From NCBI GenBank assembly GCA_037576215.1, contig JBANDB010000003.1, positions 6,138,001-6,202,000 on the forward strand: a stretch of DNA of 64,000 nucleotides, in the 5' to 3' direction. Position numbers and translations under genes: made by a program. Shown here one piece after another: positions 57,180 through 64,000 of the stretch. The DNA comes from Armillaria gallica. Lineage: Eukaryota > Basidiomycota > Agaricomycetes > Agaricales > Physalacriaceae. How positions within the stretch are numbered: position 1 is the first letter of the stretch; every line of letters begins with the position of its first letter. The notes below the pieces were generated by a model that did no database searches, had not been told where the DNA came from, and worked only from the letters and a program-made list of their open reading frames with translations.

Positions 57180-58740
57180 CGGCCTAGGTGACTTCGTGCA
57201 CAGTGATATTAGGTTCCGCTCGCCGGGGGACCTCAATGACTGAGAAGAGATCAGACGGTATACAGGAAGCGCCGTTCGTTCAGCATGCTAGTAATCGTAC
57301 GGGTTGGAGGGCGGTGAACCTAGACGCTCATCAGAGTTCCAAACTAACATAGAAAACGAGTCTCGTACCAAGAATCCGTCGCGGCACGGTGTTCTTTCTG
57401 TGCCAACTACGCCGCTTTGACCTGCACCCCTGACATCCGTCACAGCCAAGCCTCTACACTTGATAGCACCCCTTGCTACGTTTCCTCGTTGCTCCTTCCA
57501 GAAGAGAGGAGGGGTAGTCAAACGAAAGTACGGAAGATGAGGGCAACGACTGAAAAAGAGCGGTCGTCGATTAGACGTAATACAGGCAGGGTATAAGAGG
57601 AGTAATCGATAGGCAAAGTCCGAAGTACCCAGTGATGGGGATGCTGAGTGGGCCATAACACCAGGATGTCCACGTGTAGTCCCATTCAGGAGCTACGGCG
57701 TGAATACCAGAACTTCGACTGGGTCTGTAGCGCGCGCGGACCAGTCTTCACACAGTGCGGGATAGAATGTCACTTCAGACGTCGTTGCTTGTTCGAAAGA
57801 ATGTATAGTCGAAAGGTACCATGGTAGGCGAGACGAAAAAGGTCGTGGAGATGACTGTCGGTTGACAAGAACGCGTGCCTTCTCGGTGAGCATGTCATTC
57901 TAAGGACGTCGATAGTGAGACGGGTCGAGACGGATGCAGTTCTCGTCTTTTTCTGTCCCGACCCCCTCCCAATACATCTCCTTGCCGTCAGTCACGACCT
58001 TCTCTACAGAATCGAAGGTAAAAGGTAAAAAGACAAGAGACTTGAACGTTGAACCGTGAACGGTCTTTGAGAAGAGGTGAACAACTCAGACGGGAAGAGT
58101 GCTAATCCATGGACGAGGAAGGAGGCCGTATTCGTGGAGAGCTGCTAACTCGAGCGGAAGTTGTTCCAAGTCGATGACTCATTCGGTAACAATGAGGGAG
58201 ATCTAAAGAAAAAAAGCGCTAATGAGTGAGCCGTACGCGAACAACTGGTAGCGAACGCACCAGTCGTTGGGATCCACACGCACTCCTTTTCCTAGCGCGG
58301 ACCTCATCCTTAACATGTCCTCTATGTCCAGTCTCCATGGAAAAGGCGCGAGTAATAGTCATTATGAGAAATTCGAGTCAGTCTCGCTAGACATAGATGC
58401 AGGAGCAAGGTTAGATGCATTCGGCCCGGTCACCGACCCAAACCTCTTCTACTTAAGTACCATCATGCAAGTACACTCCGACAGGCTCTTATAATAAAAT
58501 CTTTCTCCTCGAATCTGCCAACGCTTCCCGTGAGATAGTCCGCATTTCTTCATCCATCGTCGGAAATACACACTTGAGCACATGCAGCGAAGTCGCCACT
58601 ACGCAAAATCGGGAGCTTGTACTTCAAAGTCCCAAGCTACAGGATCGACCATTATTTGAGCAACGAAGATAACCAGCGTCCAAGCGCCCAGACATACCGA
58701 ATTGGACGCATAGTTGACAGGGAGCGGAGGAATATATAAG
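57180..58740. other. Array segment without supported gene
   Basis: Contains blocks related to 48500-48900/61570-61900 (at about 57200-57430) and to 38900-39170/51130-51390 (at about 57985-58260), all in the same orientation. Open frames here are short and unconserved. Confidence 0.4.
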
Positions 58741-58744
58741 CCGA

Positions 58745-59460
58745 TCGCGTTCCCTGTGCGTAAACATTCCAACTGGTTGCATCTGAATCCCCTGCTCATT
58801 CCTTCCCAAGGGCCTTCGTATCTCATCACCGCTGCTTGGCTCGCGCAGAAATATCTCTCTCAGCATTGATACCAATTCATCCTTTGCTCGCCCCGACGTC
58901 CATCGACTCCTCGAAAAATGTACAGCCGTTGCTCCCCATCTGGCTCCCCTAGACTCCTCGTTGTTGTCTCCCCTTCTCGCGCACCCTGACATGAAGGCAT
59001 CAAATATACGTATCGAGAGCCCCGAGAAGCCATCAATCACACGCTTCCTCGACTGGCAAGGTGCCATCGTCGCTCCCATCTTCAATACCAGCACTTCTTA
59101 CCTACACCAACGGCGTCTTCGAGCTTGACTCTAAAGGATCCCTACTATCTCTTCTGAAAGACATCGACCAGCTCCTCTCAGACGAGCAGGAATACCTCCG
59201 GCTCCACCACAAGTCGCCATCCCGGTATCGGTTCTACCTCACTCAGCTATCAAAACTCGTCCCCATCCACGCTGCTGCATGGCGATACCCCCATCAGGAG
59301 TTTACTAGCGACCTCTGTATCTTCCCAGATACTGGGCTGACGGACCGCTAAAGCTTCGTAATGCTCTTATAACCATCTCGGACTCCTGGTCAGAGTTCAA
59401 TACCATCCGATTTTTCGCCGACTGTGATCATAAAAAGTCCTGTGCATTATCAGGATATGG
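58745..59460 (+). pseudogene. AIM9-like / aminoglycoside-phosphotransferase-fold kinase remnant
   Basis: Three frames together resemble the C-terminal half of fungal AIM9/APH-family proteins: LHLNPLLIPSQGPSYLITAA, then HPDMKASNIRIE (catalytic HxDxxxxN) with FLDWQGAIVAPIF (second Asp), then SPSRYRFYLTQLSKL and LRNALITISDSWSEFN. Stops and frameshifts separate the parts, and the N-lobe is missing. In this family the protein is a kinase-fold enzyme of uncertain substrate. It is found only in unit 2. Confidence 0.6.
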
Positions 59461-60123
59461 TTGAAAAGCTGTTGAATTACTTGGGGTAGGGGTGGGCATT
59501 CGATGATAGGTTTGACGAGGCGCGGAAGGTTATGGAGGTCGCGGGATGCAATGGTACTTCAACGCAAGCAGGAAGATCGGACCGGGTGGTCCAAACGATC
59601 TTGCCGGACGAAGGTGTAGCTCGAAGACGCTCCTGGACATCGGACAATTCACGCCGCCCTTTCTGTTCACCTGTCAAATCTCAGTGCTCCGCTATCCATT
59701 CTCGCGACTGCCCTCCCCAGGTTGCGGAACGTAAAAGATTTGGCCGTTCCATTCAATCCATTCTCCGATGCTATACGCATTACGGACCTGTTCGAATACA
59801 GGCCGTGGTCTTCCATTAAAAACGAACGTCGTACCAAAAGACCGACCTCTTCCCAAGTAACCACCCGAACTCCGCGTCTTCTCTTTCCCTGTCGACTCTA
59901 ACCGGCCGTAGAGTTGGATGACTATCGTGTTACCATCATAACGTCGACGCCGACAAATGGGCACGCCTCGTTGGATGAAGGGTCGGATGCGGAGAGAGTG
60001 TCAATGTAATTACAACAGACATCGGGGAGGACCTTCCAAACAAAACATCCGCTATACGAGCGCAAAGTGTCTGATTATCAAGTCTCGTGGGATTACTCAA
60101 AAAAACTAAAGATCTCGACATAA

Positions 60124-60175
60124 TTTACCTCCAGGAGTCGAACCTGGTGCATTCCATAGACCCGCTAGGCTAGTG
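60124..60175 (-). repeat. tRNA-like module 15 (class I)
   Basis: Minus strand: box A TAGCCTAGCGGG, box B GGTTCGACTCC, then TGGAGGTAAA. A run of T lies about 10-25 nt further downstream on the minus strand, a possible Pol III stop. Confidence 0.7.
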
Positions 60176-60544
60176 TGGATGACGACAGATGTGGTTCCCA
60201 TCCCATCGTCTTCTTCTCGAGGCACGCAAGCGATGTAGCACTCAGTTCCACACAAGAACCAGGTTCGCGTGTTCCATTTCGATACGCTACATTGCGCCGT
60301 ACTCAAACTACACCCAGGAGGACGAGGAGCTTGATGATAGGGACCACGCGGAGCTCGTCGAGATACTCAGCAGGGTGCTTGAGGGTCTTATATGGTTCAA
60401 GGACGCTGCTTCGTTGTCCGTGTAAAGGAGGAATCTGCTTTCCCATCTCGTACAGAGATTGAGCCGAAGACGAGGTACATGTACTGTTCTTTCCCGGTGT
60501 CTTTTATACATCTTACATAGCCCAGTCTCTTTTCTCTAGAATCA

Positions 60545-60891
60545 GTCGATGAACCTGTTGACGGCCGGTGCCTGCTCCAATATGGGTGCGATCTTAGTCG
60601 TCTCCTCTGTCAAGAATATTACCGAATTCCTATGGGATGGCCTGCATATCATATGGAAGAAGGGCTGCCATACAACTCGTGAGTAACCTATCGCTACCCA
60701 CCACGGACAATATTCACCAACGCCTTCATTGCCGGGTTCTTCTTTCCATCCTCGTCCGAATCTGCTAGCCTCTGCACCCACTCGTTTTTATCCGCGCGCT
60801 CGAAGCTCACACCGGAAGCTTCTAATCCACCGAAAACATCCTTCCAATGCACCGATGTGTTGGGATTCAGGATATGGTATACAGCCTTAGC
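60545..60891 (-). pseudogene. Adenylate-forming (NRPS-like) reductase, C-terminal fragment
   Basis: On the minus strand AVYHILNPNTSVHWKDVFGG, ASGVSFERADKNEWVQRLAD and GKKNPAMKALVNI match the C-terminal thioester-reductase end of fungal adenylate-forming reductases. After a gap and frame change, FLTEETTKIAPILEQAPAVN resembles the last segment of the same family. The adenylation and carrier domains are absent. The 5' side runs directly into a tRNA-like module, so the fragment was probably captured or truncated by rearrangement. Confidence 0.6.
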
Positions 60892-60944
60892 GGGTTTTGT
60901 AAAAGCTTGAAAAAGATTATGGCTATCCAACACGACACTCGTAT

Positions 60945-61000
60945 TCCTGTACGAATCGAACATATTGGGGCCGCACTCCCATTCCTCCATGCGGTAGTTG
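60945..61000 (-). repeat. tRNA-like module 16 (class III)
   Basis: Minus strand: box-A-like TGGAGGAATGGG and box B GTTCGATTC. Lies against the reductase fragment. Confidence 0.55.
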
Positions 61001-61309
61001 AAAGCATCAGGGAGGGGGCTAATAAAAGACATGATTTGAGCGCGTCTAAATTCAAGGAGCCTTCCCTCCGATTCATGAGTAAATGAGTGTCAGTCACGGA
61101 TCGAGAGTGCCATGATGTCAGGATTTGGCATTAGACACGACAAGACATTCAGCTCTAGCAACCCAATTAAAAATTGATGAGTTAAGAGTGGGAGGAAGGA
61201 CACGACATACCAGGCTCCAGTACTTCAGTCCTAGACCATACGTTCCCGCCAATATCACCGTTTTTCGGCTACCGTCGGTTGTCAAAAGTAGTATGCGTCG
61301 ATTTCTTGA

Positions 61310-61370
61310 TTTCACCCCCAGGACTCGAACCTGGTGCATTGCGCACACCGAGTCGGCTACGGTAGACTGG
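61310..61370 (-). repeat. tRNA-like module 17 (class I)
   Basis: Minus strand: box A TAGCCGACTCGG, T-arm CCAGG-TTCGAGT-CCTGG, then GGGTGAAA. Confidence 0.65.
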
Positions 61371-62071
61371 CAGGAGAGACAATAAGACCTATCATCTCGG
61401 TACACGTTGGTGTAGGGAATAGCCGTCGTAAGAGTCGGACGTGACTCCAAGGGGGATATACGTCTGAGCACTATGTCAGATGCCGTCTCTAACCCATGCT
61501 CTGAGAAATCGAAGCAATAAAGCTTTGTCGTGTCTTCAGGAGTCGAAGTTGGTGGATGCCTGCTAACCCATCAGAGGAGAATGCCATTTGCGTCGTGTGC
61601 ACCCGTCCACGGGTGAGAGCCGGACGAGGCTAGACGGCCTAGGTGATGACAACGCGGTTCCACCCACCGGAGGACCTCACACAGGCGTGTGTAAGGGACT
61701 GAGACGAAGCCAATAGCAGGAAGTGGGTCCGACTTGCTGGTAGTCGTCCAGGTGCGATCGTAGCCTAGATGCTCATCAGAGTTCCAAATTGACACAGAAA
61801 GAAGTCTCGTACTAAAGATTCCATCGTGTTCCCACTGCGCCAATTTCACGTTCTACGCTGCTTGGACCTGCACGTCCTTCCGTCCGTCACAGCCAAGTCA
61901 CGGTCCAAACCAAGGTATTCCTTGTCATTCCTTGTTGCTTCTTCAAGGAAAGAAAGGGAGAGTAGTCAAACTATTTCCTTGACGATGAAGTACGAAAGGT
62001 GAGGTGAGAGGTACTTGGCACAGCCACTGGCTAAAATCAAAATACTCGAGAACACTTCTCACAAGCACATA

Positions 62072-62130
62072 TTTCGCCTCCAGGGTTCGAACCTGGCACA
62101 TGCGTGCAGACGCATCAGGCTACGTACATG
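62072..62130 (-). repeat. tRNA-like module 18 (class I)
   Basis: Minus strand: box A TAGCCTGATGCG, T-arm CCAGG-TTCGAAC-CCTGG, then AGGCGAAA. Confidence 0.65.
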
Positions 62131-62212
62131 TGATTTATAGATATCGACCTGGACAAGAAAGGCTCAAAGCAAAGGTACAATGTCGAAAAATAACTACGCT
62201 CGCATTTATTCA

Positions 62213-62270
62213 GGCCCACCACACGAATCGAACGTGTGCACCGATTCTTGTGTCATTAGACTATAACATG
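62213..62270 (-). repeat. tRNA-like module 19 (class II)
   Basis: Minus strand: box-A-like TAGTCTAATGAC, hairpin ACACG-TTCGATT-CGTGT, trailing GGTGGGCC. Confidence 0.6.
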
Positions 62271-62567
62271 GATGCGATGTTTACTTCTGAGACGAACGAT
62301 GCGGGACTGCGAGGAGGATAAGGGAGGCGTGCCGGAAGAAGAAAAATAGAATAACGGGAGTAGTGTGGACGACGCGGACAATGTACCGTAATAGAAACCC
62401 CTTGGAGCCCTAAGATTAAAGGGGCATGCACATAGTACGGAGAGTGTGTGAAAGACAGACTCTGAACGTGCCTTGTCCCGCAATAATAGAAGGAAGGTAC
62501 AGCGCAGAAAATCACTCGGATTTGTCCATCCATCCAAAAGAAGGGGTTGACGACTCAAATAACTGCA

Positions 62568-62622
62568 TTTCACCTCCAGGAGTCAAACCTGGTACATTGT
62601 ACAATTCCGCCAGGCTACGGGA
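62568..62622 (-). repeat. tRNA-like module 20 (class I)
   Basis: Minus strand: box A TAGCCTGGCGGA, T-arm CCAGG-TTTGACT-CCTGG, then AGGTGAAA. Confidence 0.65.
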
Positions 62623-62843
62623 ATAGTGGTAGGGCCGGTGTTTTTAGTGATAAGGGATGTTGCATGTGGCTGGGCGAGGCAAGGATTCTCGACCTGCCTA
62701 ACATACAGCTCGACTCTCCTTGCCGTCATTCGCAGTCTTCTCCCCAAAGCCAAAGGGGTGTCCTGCCAAAGGTGGAAGGGGAAAGGACGTGAGGAGACCG
62801 AGGGGCGCCCAAAACGGTAGGAAGGTGGGATAAGATCGCATGT

Positions 62844-63265
62844 GTTTTTCGGTAGGATTGGAGTATTTCGGTGGGAATCTTGCTTTCTGCTAGATTGACA
62901 CCGTTTCCCAGTGGGATTGAGTTCGGTACAAGCATCGCACTTTCTGACGTCCAGATGCCACACTTGGGCCGCCTCCCGTTGAACATATCCGCCCTGACCT
63001 CCGCGACCTCCACCTCTCTGAATCGCACGCTGAACCCCTGGCCCTCAAAGTTCAAGTTTTTGACCCTCACGCGCACGGCTCAGCTTCACGAGTGGCTCTC
63101 ATATATGAGCCGTGCTATTTTTGCTTATGGTGAGTTCGAGACGGCTGGGAAACCGGCGGTCAGTGCGCCCAAATACCACAGCGCACGGCGGTCCGAGAAT
63201 CTAACCAACTCGACGGTGCCCCCTAGAGGTAATCCTACCGAAAATCTCCAATCCTACTGAAAAAC
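62844..63265. mobile_element. Putative inverted-repeat element, about 422 bp, in unit 3
   Basis: Ends GTTTTTCGGTAGGATTGGAG (left) and the inverted GTTTTTCAGTAGGATTGGAG (right) match over about 33 bp with a few differences. No clear target duplication was found. The position has no counterpart at 49780-49800 in unit 2. The centre has an open frame (62871-63260) without a recognised domain. Confidence 0.55.
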
Positions 63266-64000
63266 GGTTGTGCCACCGGGAGACATCTTCGCGGGAATCC
63301 CACATTCCCACTGTTTTAGGGTATACTCATGAAATGATGAAGAATGGAATGACCACTGCGCCAGGTGGGAAGGATCGTTTGTGCAGCATGCTGGTAATAT
63401 CATGAGCATGTCAAACGAACTAGAAAAGCAAGTCTCGTACCAAGCGGGCCCGTGCTCTCTGTGCAAATGAACTGGCACGCGTCTCAAGAGTACACCCATC
63501 CTCGTGTGGATGACGTCGCGGTAGCTGCGCTTCCTCGGCGCCGATGCGAGCGTGTCATTCCCAGTAATGCCGGTGAGCGTAGGTCGAGACACTAGTCAAG
63601 ACGTATGCAATTCTTGCCCTTTCCCGTCGCGACGCCTTCCCAACACATCTCCTTGCCGTCGTTCGCGACCTTCTCTCCAGAGTCAAAGGAGTAAGCGAAA
63701 ACGACGTAAAGTCTGAAGGTCTGAACGACCATTAGGACGGTCTCTTGATAGAGGTGAACGAGTAGGACAGTAATCATGCATGAGGAAGGATGCCATATTC
63801 GTGAAGAGCTGCGAACTCGAGCACATTGAAAGGTAGATGTTGAGATATTCCACGTCTATTCGGAAGCCAATTCAGCAAAAGAGAGAGAGACCAGCCACTG
63901 GAAACGACGGTGGTAGTCGTTCGCATCCAACGCGCGGTCAAAAGTATTGTACACAGCCACAAGAACATCGGCATGCGGCCCGGTTACTCCATCGTTCTCT

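Larger units (their letters stand above)
48431..61420 (+). repeat. Tandem-array unit 2 (about 13 kb)
   Basis: Collinear with unit 1, with extra sequence at 57200-60100 that holds kinase and reductase remnants. Its first 3 kb is collinear with unit 3: 48500-48900 with 61570-61920, 49020-49620 with 62050-62650, and 50800-51380 with 63390-63890. Confidence 0.75.
61421..64000 (+). repeat. Tandem-array unit 3, cut by the window end
   Basis: Starts with sequence like 37020-37170 of unit 1 (shared AGAGTCGGACGT, TCTCTAACCCATG and GAAGCAATAAA) and continues collinear with the first 3 kb of unit 2. The membrane-protein gene would be expected just beyond 64000 if the unit is complete. Confidence 0.7.

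Noticed and set aside
37396..62622. CRISPR-like array from regularly repeated motifs
   Set aside because: Spacing is irregular (hundreds to thousands of bases), copies are diverged, and the genome is eukaryotic.

Overview
The window is nuclear DNA from a filamentous basidiomycete, most likely a mushroom-forming Agaricomycete. The evidence is short introns of about 46-61 nt with GT..AG ends, a chromodomain-bearing Ty3/gypsy element, and gene families typical of these fungi: DUF4112, DUF6534-type membrane protein, HET domain, an Agaricomycete WW-like/multi-TM membrane protein, and adenylate-forming reductase and AIM9-like kinase remnants. The combination of tandem decayed genes, transposons, a HET gene and a large tandem array suggests a fast-evolving, perhaps subtelomeric, region. 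That last point is inference.

Layout. (1) 1-5.45 kb: three tandem, same-strand copies of an immunity-related GTPase (IRG)-like gene. Copy 1 is nearly intact (one TAG where a Trp codon is expected); copies 2 and 3 are decayed. (2) 5.93-6.85 kb: an intact two-exon DUF4112 gene. (3) 7.45-21.86 kb: a complete Ty3/gypsy chromovirus with 468-bp LTRs and 5-bp target duplication GGATG. An intact Ty1/copia element (14.59-19.84 kb, opposite strand, TSD AACGT) is inserted into its integrase, between the second Asp and the Glu of DD35E. The gypsy element has a self-priming signature and an extra open frame before gag. (4) 21.9-36.6 kb: a mostly gene-poor stretch with an hAT-type MITE, two related TA-flanked inverted-repeat elements, a 174-bp MITE, a DUF6534-like gene, a poorly resolved minus-strand gene and an intact HET-domain gene. 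(5) About 37-64 kb: a tandem array of roughly 11-13-kb units, two complete and a third cut by the window end.

The array is the most unusual part. Each full unit carries one copy of a multi-exon membrane-protein gene, and both copies are damaged in different ways. The units also contain about 20 tRNA-like modules, all on the minus strand. Each has recognisable Pol III box A and box B sequences, but they lie about 28 nt apart instead of about 44 or more, as if the anticodon arm were missing. A 558-bp hAT-like MITE with perfect ends and an 8-bp TSD is present in unit 1 and absent from the same place in unit 2, so it inserted after the duplication or was lost. Unit 2 additionally holds remnants of an AIM9/APH-type kinase and the C-terminus of an adenylate-forming reductase.

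All exon models, repeat alignments and family assignments were made by eye. Gene ends without clear signals and the array unit boundaries are approximate.
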